Shown here piece by piece: positions 7,056-13,092 of a stretch of DNA of 13,092 bases. How positions within the stretch are numbered: position 1 is the first letter of the stretch; each line of letters starts with the position of its first letter. The DNA is taken from the NCBI GenBank assembly GCA_027035735.1, contig JALVUH010000094.1, positions 20,912 to 34,003 on the forward strand. Direction: 5' to 3'. The position numbers and the translations under genes were made by a program. The notes below the pieces were generated by a model. It saw only the letters and a list, made by a program, of their open reading frames with translations. It did no database searches and had not been told where the DNA came from. Source of the DNA: Nautiliaceae bacterium (GTDB lineage: Bacteria; Campylobacterota; Campylobacteria; Campylobacterales; Nautiliaceae).

Positions 7056-8020
7056 TGTATGCAAAATTTACATCAATTGGAGCTTATGTACCTCCAAAAA
7101 TTTTAACAAATGAAGACTTAGAGCGTATTGTAGATACAAATGATGAATGGATAACAAAAAGAACAGGAATAAAAACAAGACATATTGCAGAAAATGAAGT
7201 AACAAGCGATTTAGCATATAAAGCTGCTCTTGATGCTCTAAAAAATGCTTCAATGAAACCTGAAGATATTGATATGATAATTGTAGCTACAATTACACCT
7301 GATTATTTTACAATGCCTTCAACTGCATGTGTAGTAGCTGATAAGCTTGGAATTGTAAGACCTGCGGTAGATATAAGTGCGGCATGTACTGGATTTATTT
7401 ATGCATTAGCTCATGCAAAAGCATTTATTGAAAGTGGAATGTATAAAAATGTCCTAATTATAGGAGCTGAAACTCTTAGTAAAATAGTCAATTGGAAAGA
7501 TAGAACTACTTGTGTTTTATTTGGAGATGGAGCTGGAGCTGCTATTATTAGTGCTACAGAAAATAAAAATGAAGCTATTATTGATATAGATATCAATGCC
7601 GATGGAAAATACCAAGATTATTTAATAACTCCCGGACGTGGCGTTAAATATGGATGTGATACAGATAGAATCTGGCTTGAAATGAAAGGAAATGAAACAT
7701 TTAAAGTTGCTGTAAAAACTCTTTCTCAATCTGTAAGAGACATTTTAAAAAGAAATAATTTAACAAGTAATGATATTGATTGGTTTATACCTCATCAAGC
7801 AAATTATAGAATTATTGATGCAGTAGCAAGAGCTATTAATATGCCAAAAGAAAAATCTGTTTTAACAGTTCATAAATATGGAAATACTTCTTCAGCTTCT
7901 ATTCCTATGGCTATAAATGATATGGTAAAAGAAGGTAAAATCAAAAAAGGAGATTTAATGCTCCTTGATGCATTTGGAGGAGGATTTACTTGGGGAAGTG
8001 CTTTAGTCCCTTTTAATTAA
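7055..8020 (+). CDS. fabH: 3-oxoacyl-ACP synthase III (FabH)
   Basis: Starts type II fatty-acid synthesis by joining acetyl-CoA to malonyl-ACP. 321 residues, normal length. The catalytic triad is complete: Cys111 in SAACTGF, His247 in IPHQAN and Asn277 in YGNTSS. The N-terminal FTSIGAYVPPKILTNEDL and the GDGAGAA segment are typical. Its start shares one base with the plsX stop; AAAGG at 7043-7047 can serve as ribosome site. It is the last gene of the operon and overlaps the converging gene on the other strand by 18 bases, with no intrinsic terminator visible after it. Confidence 0.97.
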   Translation: MYAKFTSIGAYVPPKILTNEDLERIVDTNDEWITKRTGIKTRHIAENEVTSDLAYKAALDALKNASMKPEDIDMIIVATITPDYFTMPSTACVVADKLGIVRPAVDISAACTGFIYALAHAKAFIESGMYKNVLIIGAETLSKIVNWKDRTTCVLFGDGAGAAIISATENKNEAIIDIDINADGKYQDYLITPGRGVKYGCDTDRIWLEMKGNETFKVAVKTLSQSVRDILKRNNLTSNDIDWFIPHQANYRIIDAVARAINMPKEKSVLTVHKYGNTSSASIPMAINDMVKEGKIKKGDLMLLDAFGGGFTWGSALVPFN

Positions 8021-8809
8021 TTTCTCCTCGCACTCTTCTAAAGCTAAAACAATATCTTCATTAACTTCTGGGATATGTGTCATACAAATACTAAAAGGAA
8101 TATGAATATCATTTATTTTTAAATTTTCTAATCTATTTTTTATTCTCTCAAAAATTTTTGCTGTTACTTCAAAATTATTAAATACCATTATTCTAAATTG
8201 ATTATCCCATCTAAATACAAAATCAATATTTCTTACACTCTTTTTTAAAATGTCTGCATAACTTTTTATAATATAAAATACCATATCTATTCCATATAAT
8301 CCTTCAAATATAGGCAAATCTTTAATTTCAATACAAATTATTCCAATTGGTTTATCAAAATCTTTATACTCCTCTACTATAACATCAAAATATTTTCTAT
8401 TATAAACACCGCTTAACTCATCTTTAATCACTACATAAGTTATTTTTAAATTTAAGATATTAAAATCAATTTCTCCAATAAATTTATTATCTTCACAAAC
8501 GGGCATAAAATTAACTCTTTCTTTTCTCATTTGATAATAAGCATCAATTACATGTAGTTTTGGATTAAAACATGGTAAAAATTGTTTTTCTTTCAAATAA
8601 TTATAAACATTTTCATTTTGTAAATTATTTAAAAATATATCTACAATTTCTTTTGGTGTTATTACAAATATAGGTTTATTGTTTTTCAAAATATAAAGCC
8701 TTGATAAATTTTTTGCATGAAAAATAGCAATTATATCCACAAAATTTTTATCTTGTAAATCTTCAAGATTTAATGTTTCTGCTTTATCTACATAATCCAT
8801 TAAATTCAT
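8003..8809 (-). CDS. Tandem CBS-domain protein with degenerate GGDEF domain
   Basis: 268 residues, soluble, with no membrane segment. Residues about 1-125 look like a pair of CBS domains (SRLYILKNNKPIFVITPKEI; then VNFMPVCEDNKFIGEIDF), which often bind adenine nucleotides. Residues about 128-265 read as a GGDEF fold: DELSGVYNRKYF matches the entry motif D-x-LTG-x-NR, and EIKDLPIFEGLYGIDM matches the DIDxFKxxND-xxGH helix. The active-site loop GG[DE]EF is replaced by WDNQF at 201-205, so cyclic-di-GMP synthesis is not expected; a sensing role is more likely. The start at 8809 has AAAGGG (8815-8820) before it. It is tail to tail with fabH and head to head with rpmI. The domain calls are by eye. 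Confidence 0.75.
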   Translation of the reverse strand: MNLMDYVDKAETLNLEDLQDKNFVDIIAIFHAKNLSRLYILKNNKPIFVITPKEIVDIFLNNLQNENVYNYLKEKQFLPCFNPKLHVIDAYYQMRKERVNFMPVCEDNKFIGEIDFNILNLKITYVVIKDELSGVYNRKYFDVIVEEYKDFDKPIGIICIEIKDLPIFEGLYGIDMVFYIIKSYADILKKSVRNIDFVFRWDNQFRIMVFNNFEVTAKIFERIKNRLENLKINDIHIPFSICMTHIPEVNEDIVLALEECEEKLIKRD

Positions 8810-8827
8810 AAAAACCCTTTTTTTATT

Positions 8828-8833
8828 ATTGTA
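8828..8833 (-). promoter_or_regulatory. Possible -10 element for the CBS/GGDEF-like gene
   Basis: On the minus strand this reads TACAAT in the context GTTACAATAAT. It lies 19 bases before the ATG at 8809 and only 13 bases from the rpmI extended -10 on the other strand, so the two promoters would compete for space. Confidence 0.4.
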
Positions 8834-8846
8834 ACATAAAAAATTT

Positions 8847-8855
8847 TGATATAAT
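8847..8855 (+). promoter_or_regulatory. Extended -10 promoter of rpmI-rplT
   Basis: TGATATAAT is an extended -10 (TGn followed by TATAAT). Transcription should begin near 8862. The ribosome site AAAAAGGAG comes just before the rpmI ATG at 8884. Confidence 0.65.
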
Positions 8856-8883
8856 TACATTTCAAATCCAAAAAGGAGTAGCT

Positions 8884-9078
8884 ATGCCTAAAATGAAAAC
8901 AAATAGAGGGGCAGCTAAAAGATTTAAAGTTAAAAAAAGCGGAAAAATTAAAAGAGGAAGTGCTTATAGAAGCCATATTTTAACTAAAAAATCACAAAAA
9001 AGAAAAAGACATTTAAGAGCCCCAAAATATGTAGATGCTACTAATATAAAAGAAGTAAAATTATTACTTTGCATCTAA
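8884..9078 (+). CDS. rpmI: 50S ribosomal protein L35
   Basis: 64 residues, very basic, with the family signature MPKMKTNRGAAKRFKVKKSGKIKR, SHILTKKSQKRKRHLR and the C-terminal VKLLLCI. It is a structural protein of the large subunit. It is cotranscribed with rplT from an extended -10 promoter. infC, which precedes rpmI in many bacteria, is absent here, as I recall for Campylobacter. The gap to rplT is unusually long (89 bases) and structured. Confidence 0.96.
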   Translation: MPKMKTNRGAAKRFKVKKSGKIKRGSAYRSHILTKKSQKRKRHLRAPKYVDATNIKEVKLLLCI

Positions 9079-9093
9079 ATTAGTGTAGAAAAA

Positions 9094-9150
9094 GGCTAAG
9101 TAAAGCAAAAAGCTTTCGCCCATGAGGCTAAGTTGCAAAAGATGCACGCC
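9094..9150 (+). ncRNA. Tandem hairpin motif before rplT, candidate L20 autoregulatory site
   Basis: Two copies of one RNA design lie 32 bases apart. Copy 1 (9094-9120): GGC, TAAGT, AAAGC, loop AAAAA, GCTTT, C, GCC. Copy 2 (9126-9150): GGC, TAAGT, TGCA, loop AAAGA, TGCA, C, GCC. In both, GGC pairs with GCC, an asymmetric internal loop of TAAGT opposite C follows, and an upper stem is capped by a five-base loop. The upper stems differ in sequence but stay paired, so the structure seems kept. Copy 2 ends seven bases before the rplT ribosome site (9157-9163). L20 represses its own operon in E. coli by binding two mRNA sites that mimic its 23S rRNA site; this layout suggests the same logic. Confidence 0.6.
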
Positions 9151-9167
9151 AAAAATAAGGAGAGACA

Positions 9168-9518
9168 ATGAGAGTAAAAACAGGAACAGTTAGAAGAAGA
9201 AGACATAAAAAAATTTTAAAAATGGCAAAAGGCTTCTATAGTGGAAGAAGAAAACACTTTAGAAAAGCTAAAGAACAAATTGAAAGAAGTTTAGTATATG
9301 CTTTTAGAGACAGAAAACAGAAAAAAAGAGATTTTAGAAAACTTTGGATTGTAAGAATCAATGCAGCTTGTAGATTAAATGATATAAATTATTCAAGATT
9401 CATAAATGGTCTTAAAAAAGCAAATATTGAGCTTGATAGAAAAATTTTAGCTGATTTAGCAATGAATGAACCTGAAACATTCGCTAAATTAGTAGAGCAA
9501 GCAAAAGCTGCTCTTTAA
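9168..9518 (+). CDS. rplT: 50S ribosomal protein L20
   Basis: 116 residues, the usual length. Seen: the basic N-terminal arm MRVKTGTVRRRRHKKILKMA, the GFYSGRRKHFRKAKEQ stretch, and the globular C-terminal half with RKLWIVRINAACRLNDINYS. L20 binds 23S rRNA early in large-subunit assembly. In E. coli it also represses translation of rpmI-rplT through the mRNA, and the C-terminal half carries that activity. The ribosome site AAGGAGA (9157-9163) directly follows the tandem hairpin motif. The end of the gene overlaps a terminator hairpin. Confidence 0.97.
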   Translation: MRVKTGTVRRRRHKKILKMAKGFYSGRRKHFRKAKEQIERSLVYAFRDRKQKKRDFRKLWIVRINAACRLNDINYSRFINGLKKANIELDRKILADLAMNEPETFAKLVEQAKAAL

Positions 9519-9537
9519 TCTTTTTTCTTTTTTATTT
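9494..9537 (+). terminator. Intrinsic terminator of rpmI-rplT, inside the rplT 3' end
   Basis: AGAGCA (9494-9499), one bulged A, GC, loop AAAA (9503-9506), then GC and TGCTCT (9507-9514) form an 8-bp stem. T-rich sequence with two runs of six T follows (9521-9526, 9528-9533), though TTAATC separates it from the stem. The last rplT codons encode the stem. Confidence 0.55.
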
Positions 9538-9585
9538 TCCAAACAAATCACTGACTCTATTTAATTATAAACAAGAGAAAAATTA

Positions 9586-11148
9586 TTAATTATTTTCCCC
9601 TTCTTGAATATACTTTTCTAAATTTTCTCTTAATTTTCTTTTTAATACTTTTCCAGTTGCATTTTTAGGTAAATCTTCCACAAAATAAATGTGTTTTGGG
9701 ATTTTATAATTTGCAAGATGTTTCTTTAAAAATTTTTTAAGTTCTAATTCTCCTATTTTTACATTATCCTCTAATTCTATAAAAGCTACAGGTATTTCAC
9801 CTAAATTTTCATCTTTTTTACCTACAACCGCACACTCTTTAACTCCAGGATATTTTAAACAAACTTCTTCAATCTCTCTTGGATAAATATTTACACCTTT
9901 GCTAATAATTAAATCTTTTTTTCTATCAAGAATATACAAATAACCATCTTCATCAAGTTTTCCAATATCTCCTGTCAAAAGCCAACCATTAATAATAGTC
10001 TCTTTAGTAGCATCCTCTCTCTTATAATAACCTTTCATTACATTATCACCTTTTACTATAATCTCACCTACTTCTCCAATAGGAACTTCTTCTAGCTCAT
10101 CATTTACTATCTTAATTTCTACCCCTGGAATAGCAGGCCCAACAGAACCAGGTTTTTGTAATTCTGCTCTATTTACTGCAACAACAGGAGATGTCTCACT
10201 AAGCCCATATCCTTCAAGTAATTTTGCTTTTTTAAATTTTTTAGAAAATCTTTTTAATACTTCTCCTGGAAGAGGAGCTGCACCTGAGATATAAAATCTT
10301 ACTTTATTAAACCAATGAAAATAAAAAGGAAGTTTTGCACGAGAGAGTGCCGAATATACATCTGGTACACCTGTAAATATAGTAACTCTTTTTAAAAGAG
10401 TCTGTTTTATTATATTACTAAAAGGCATAATAGACCTTATTATAACAACAGGTGAAGCACTATACATTGGTAAAAGTAAATTTACAGTCATAGTAAAAGA
10501 GTGAAACATTGGAAGATATGCAATAAATCTATCTTTAGAAGTAAGTTTTATCAATTCATTAATAGCTAAAATATTTGAAAAAATATTTTTATATGTAAGC
10601 ATTGCTCCTTTTGGCTTACCTGTAGTCCCTGATGTATAAATAATAGAAGCTAAATCATCAAGCTTTGGCGTATCTATTACTTCATGAGAATCAAAAGTTG
10701 AAATAATCTCATTAAAAGAAATATTATTTTCATCAACTTTTTCAATATCACCTTCCCATATAATCTTTTTGACGTTTGTTTTTTCTCTAATATTTTTTAT
10801 ATTATTAGAAAGTTTTTTAGATGCTATAAGCATATTTGCTTCTATATCATTTAAAATAAATGCAATCTCCTCTTCTTTTAAAAAAGTATTAATAGGAACA
10901 ACTACAGCTCCTATTTTTTGGATAGCCTGCATAGCAATAATAAACTCAAGAGAATTAGTAAGTAAAATTGGTATTTTATCTCCCTTTTTTACACCCATCA
11001 AATGAAGAGCACGAGAAAAAGTATCTACTAATTTTTTAAATTCTTGCCAAGTTACTTTTTTATTATCTATAAAATAAGCAGGTTTATTTTTATATTCTTT
11101 TGCATTTCTCTCAATTAATTCATAAAAATTATTAAATTTATATTCCAT
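9586..11148 (-). CDS. AMP-forming long-chain acyl-CoA ligase (FadD-like)
   Basis: 520 residues. Activates a carboxylic acid, probably a fatty acid, with ATP and joins it to CoA (or another thiol carrier). Seen: the P-loop-like YTSGTTGKPKG at 171-181, YLPMFHSFTMTVN after it, the adenylate-site motif GYGLSET at 313-319, TGD at 392-394, YILDRKKDLIISKG near 405, and the C-terminal NATGKVLKR whose Lys500 is the catalytic lysine. The frame stays open to an ATG at 11223, but MEYKFNNFYELIERN at 11148 is the family-like start, with AAAAGG before it; the longer form would cover the promoter and the next gene. It shares a divergent promoter with the FlgS-like kinase. The exact substrate cannot be read from the sequence. 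Confidence 0.9.
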   Translation of the reverse strand: MEYKFNNFYELIERNAKEYKNKPAYFIDNKKVTWQEFKKLVDTFSRALHLMGVKKGDKIPILLTNSLEFIIAMQAIQKIGAVVVPINTFLKEEEIAFILNDIEANMLIASKKLSNNIKNIREKTNVKKIIWEGDIEKVDENNISFNEIISTFDSHEVIDTPKLDDLASIIYTSGTTGKPKGAMLTYKNIFSNILAINELIKLTSKDRFIAYLPMFHSFTMTVNLLLPMYSASPVVIIRSIMPFSNIIKQTLLKRVTIFTGVPDVYSALSRAKLPFYFHWFNKVRFYISGAAPLPGEVLKRFSKKFKKAKLLEGYGLSETSPVVAVNRAELQKPGSVGPAIPGVEIKIVNDELEEVPIGEVGEIIVKGDNVMKGYYKREDATKETIINGWLLTGDIGKLDEDGYLYILDRKKDLIISKGVNIYPREIEEVCLKYPGVKECAVVGKKDENLGEIPVAFIELEDNVKIGELELKKFLKKHLANYKIPKHIYFVEDLPKNATGKVLKRKLRENLEKYIQEGENN

Positions 11149-11170
11149 AAATAACCTTTTAAATCTCTTT

Positions 11171-11185
11171 TTGTTATTATAACAA
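11171..11185. promoter_or_regulatory. Palindromic divergent promoter (ligase and FlgS-like kinase)
   Basis: TTGTTAT-T-ATAACAA is a perfect 15-base palindrome in the 54-base gap between the two genes. On the minus strand it contains TATAAT (11176-11181), leaving a leader of about 20 bases to the ligase start. On the plus strand it contains TATAAC (11178-11183), about 13 bases before the kinase ATG's leader ends. RNA polymerase could occupy only one direction at a time. Confidence 0.5.
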
Positions 11186-11202
11186 ATAAAAAAAGGACAT
11201 AA

Positions 11203-12153
11203 ATGGAGCTTCCAAAATCTCAAAAAGAGCTTCTAGAAAACTTAGAAACACTAATAAATCAAACATATATTATTGAAAAAGAGTTTAAAGAATTAAAAAA
11301 TATATTAGAAGGCGTAATAGAATTTTTACCACAAGCACTATGGGTTATAGATGAAAATGGGACAATCGTAGCTCAAAACTCTAAAACAAAAGAATTTAAT
11401 TATATCCCACAAGATGGAGAAATAGAAATAAATAATAAATATTTTCTTATTCAATCTTCAAGTATAAAAAACAAAAAAATAATATCAGCTACCGACATTA
11501 CTGAACAAAAAAGAAATGAAAGATTAATTGCAATGGGACAAATGGCCGCACATCTTGCTCATGAAATAAGAAATCCTATAGGTTCTGTTAATATCTATTT
11601 ATCTCTTTTAAGAAAAAAATGTCCTCAAAATGAAATTTTAGATGAAATGAAAAGTTCTTTATTAAGAGTTGAGAGAATTATAAAATCAACTCTACTTTTT
11701 AGTAAAGGTATAAAAATAAATCCTAAGACATTTTATTTAAAAGAATTATTTGATGAAATAGATAATATAATTAAATTTTATCCTCATACAAAAAATATAA
11801 AAATAATATATCCTATAAAAAATGAAAAAATTTATGGAGATTTTGATTTATTGTTATTAGTTTTTCAAAATCTTATTATAAATGCAATTGATGCAATAGA
11901 AGAGAGTGAAATAGAAAATGGCAAAATTGAAATAATATTCAAAAAAGAACAAAATAAAAATATTTTTGTTATAACAGATAATGGTAAAAAAATTGAAAAT
12001 AAAGATATTTTATTTGAACCTTTCAAATCTACAAAAACAAAAGGCCATGGATTAGGGCTTGCTTTAAGTAAAGAAATTATAAATAAACATAATGGGAATA
12101 TAGATTTGTGTAAAGAAAAAAAAGGATTTATTATAAAATTACCTAATAAATAA
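11203..12153 (+). CDS. flgS: Cytosolic PAS-type sensor histidine kinase, FlgS-like
   Basis: 316 residues with no membrane segment. In order: an N-terminal helix (about 1-40), a PAS-like region (about 41-100; LPQALWVIDENGTIVAQN), the H box HLAHEIRNPIGSV with the phosphorylated His120, the N box QNLIINAIDAI near 222-232, the G1 box ITDNGKK near 257, FEPFKSTK, and the G2 box GHGLGLALSK at 281-290. RVERIIKSTLLFSKG after the H box recalls Campylobacter and Helicobacter FlgS, the soluble kinase that senses flagellar export assembly and activates the NtrC-type regulator FlgR for sigma-54 flagellar genes. No response regulator is in the window. The kinase call is firm; the FlgS identity is inferred. 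It overlaps the next gene tail to tail by 11 bases. The ribosome site is AAAAGGA at 11191-11197. Confidence 0.85.
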   Translation: MELPKSQKELLENLETLINQTYIIEKEFKELKNILEGVIEFLPQALWVIDENGTIVAQNSKTKEFNYIPQDGEIEINNKYFLIQSSSIKNKKIISATDITEQKRNERLIAMGQMAAHLAHEIRNPIGSVNIYLSLLRKKCPQNEILDEMKSSLLRVERIIKSTLLFSKGIKINPKTFYLKELFDEIDNIIKFYPHTKNIKIIYPIKNEKIYGDFDLLLLVFQNLIINAIDAIEESEIENGKIEIIFKKEQNKNIFVITDNGKKIENKDILFEPFKSTKTKGHGLGLALSKEIINKHNGNIDLCKEKKGFIIKLPNK

Positions 12154-12628
12154 GTTTTTGACAATCTTCTTTTGTTATCCCTACCCCATCAATACATTCA
12201 AGTAATCCATTTGTAGCATTATAATCAATTTTTAAAATTTTATCTTGATTAAAAATATACTCATATTTATTATCATCATATTCTTTCCAACAATTTTGAG
12301 TTTTATTCCCGCAAGAATAAACAGGAATTTTTAAAACATATTTAAATAATTCATTTGTACCTTTCCCACTATCAAGAGATTGAGGATAACCGTTTGAATT
12401 TAAATTACTTTTCCCATCTCCATCTGGATCCCATACAAAATCTTCATTTACAAGCCATTTTGCATGAATATTTTCAATAGAATCTTGAACTGAAGTAACA
12501 ATAGACTTAATAGAAGCATTTTTTGCATGAGTAGTTAAATTAGTAAACTTTGGAATAGCAATAACGGCCAAAAGGCCAATTATTACAATTACAAATAAAA
12601 GTTCTATTAATGTAAAAGCTTTTTTCAT
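12143..12628 (-). CDS. Type IV pilin-like protein or pseudopilin with calcium-loop motif
   Basis: 161 residues with a class III signal: MKKA is the leader, cleaved before Phe5 in FTLIELLFVIVIIGLLAVIA, with the conserved Glu at +5 of the mature protein and one hydrophobic helix that anchors and packs the pilus. The globular part holds DPDGDGKSN (67-75), which fits a DxDxDG calcium loop, and four cysteines (106, 113, 145, 156) that could form two disulfides. It needs a prepilin peptidase encoded elsewhere. It may be a pilus subunit, a minor pilin or a type II secretion pseudopilin; the sequence does not decide. Its start shares one base with the stop of the pilin gene before it. Confidence 0.88.
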   Translation of the reverse strand: MKKAFTLIELLFVIVIIGLLAVIAIPKFTNLTTHAKNASIKSIVTSVQDSIENIHAKWLVNEDFVWDPDGDGKSNLNSNGYPQSLDSGKGTNELFKYVLKIPVYSCGNKTQNCWKEYDDNKYEYIFNQDKILKIDYNATNGLLECIDGVGITKEDCQKLIY

Positions 12629-13074
12629 TAGAATGTTAAATTTACATCTACTGAAGATTGTCCACCAAGTAATGCTTCACATTTTTGTTTAGTTTCAGTA
12701 TCATTAAATTGAGTACAATCAATACTATATTCTACTCTAGAATTATTTAAATCCAATAAAATTTTTGATACTGTATTATTGCCTTCAGGATCATTATAAT
12801 AATATTCTCCATCATCTACTCCAGAATCGTAATACCATCCTTTTCCGTCTAATTTAACAATATCTTGTAAAGTAAATGAAGTTTTGTTTTCTAAATCTCT
12901 GTAATTAATAGCACTTTCTACTGCTTGTTGAGCTGCATCTACAGTAGTTTTAACAACAGTATTTGCTTGTGCATTTTGTTTTAAATTTAAAAATTTAGGT
13001 ACAGCAATAGCTGCTAATAATCCAATAATTACAATTACAAAGATAAGTTCAATTAATGTAAAACCTCTTCTCAT
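12628..13074 (-). CDS. Type IV pilin-like protein or pseudopilin
   Basis: 148 residues. MRRG is the leader, with cleavage expected before Phe5 in FTLIELIFVIVIIGLLAAIA; Glu9 is the +5 glutamate. The N-terminal helix is nearly identical to that of the following gene, but the globular halves differ, so the two are old paralogues or separate subunits. Two cysteines (120, 132) near the C-terminus could form a disulfide loop. The start is certain: AAAGGAGA (13079-13086) is well placed. It is the first gene of the pair seen here; the promoter, or further genes of the operon, lie beyond the right edge of the window. Confidence 0.88.
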   Translation of the reverse strand: MRRGFTLIELIFVIVIIGLLAAIAVPKFLNLKQNAQANTVVKTTVDAAQQAVESAINYRDLENKTSFTLQDIVKLDGKGWYYDSGVDDGEYYYNDPEGNNTVSKILLDLNNSRVEYSIDCTQFNDTETKQKCEALLGGQSSVDVNLTF

Positions 13075-13092
13075 TTTATCTCCTTTAAATAT

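Noticed and set aside
8846..8859. TTGATATAATTACA before rpmI as a second FNR box.
   Set aside because: Only the left half matches; these bases are explained by the extended -10 promoter.
11149..11223. Longer ligase start adding 25 residues (MRFWKLHLCP...).
   Set aside because: It would run through the divergent promoter and into the kinase start; the added residues are unlike the family, and the ATG at 11148 has a good ribosome site.

Overview
The window is an AT-rich, gene-dense stretch of a bacterial chromosome, most likely from the Campylobacterota. The order Nautiliales (Nautilia, Caminibacter, Lebetimonas) is my best guess from overall character; no search was possible. The main support is the block fdxA, ndk, a YceD-type gene, rpmF, plsX, fabH, which I recall in the same order in Campylobacter jejuni. 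Other support comes from a two-gene rpmI-rplT unit without infC, a FlgS-like soluble histidine kinase, and promoters that show a clear TATAAT-type -10 but no recognisable -35.

Layout: (1) 1-948 is the 3' part of a protein with a probable periplasmic-binding-like fold. (2) 990-4715 holds methionine and S-adenosylmethionine synthesis: metE, a small frameshifted gene for a secreted cysteine protein, then metK behind its own promoter and a leader hairpin. (3) 4735-5115 is fdxA, a 2[4Fe-4S] ferredoxin behind a perfect FNR-type box and ended by a strong terminator. (4) 5129-8020 is a tightly coupled unit: ndk, yceD-like, rpmF, plsX, fabH (nucleotide balance, ribosome, start of phospholipid and fatty-acid synthesis). 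(5) On the minus strand, tail to tail with fabH, lies a CBS-domain protein with a degenerate GGDEF domain (8003-8809). (6) 8847-9537 is rpmI-rplT, with two near-identical RNA hairpins between the genes that look like an L20 autoregulatory site. (7) 9586-11148 (minus) is an AMP-forming acyl-CoA ligase, sharing a palindromic divergent promoter with a FlgS-like kinase (11203-12153). (8) 12143-13074 (minus) carries two type IV pilin-like or pseudopilin genes, coupled by a one-base overlap.

The window is mostly housekeeping. The signals most worth attention are regulatory: the tandem RNA motif before rplT, the FNR-type box placed at about -61.5 before fdxA, and the 14-bp hairpin in the metK leader. 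No tRNA, rRNA, CRISPR array, insertion sequence or phage gene was seen. No gap between genes exceeds about 105 bases.
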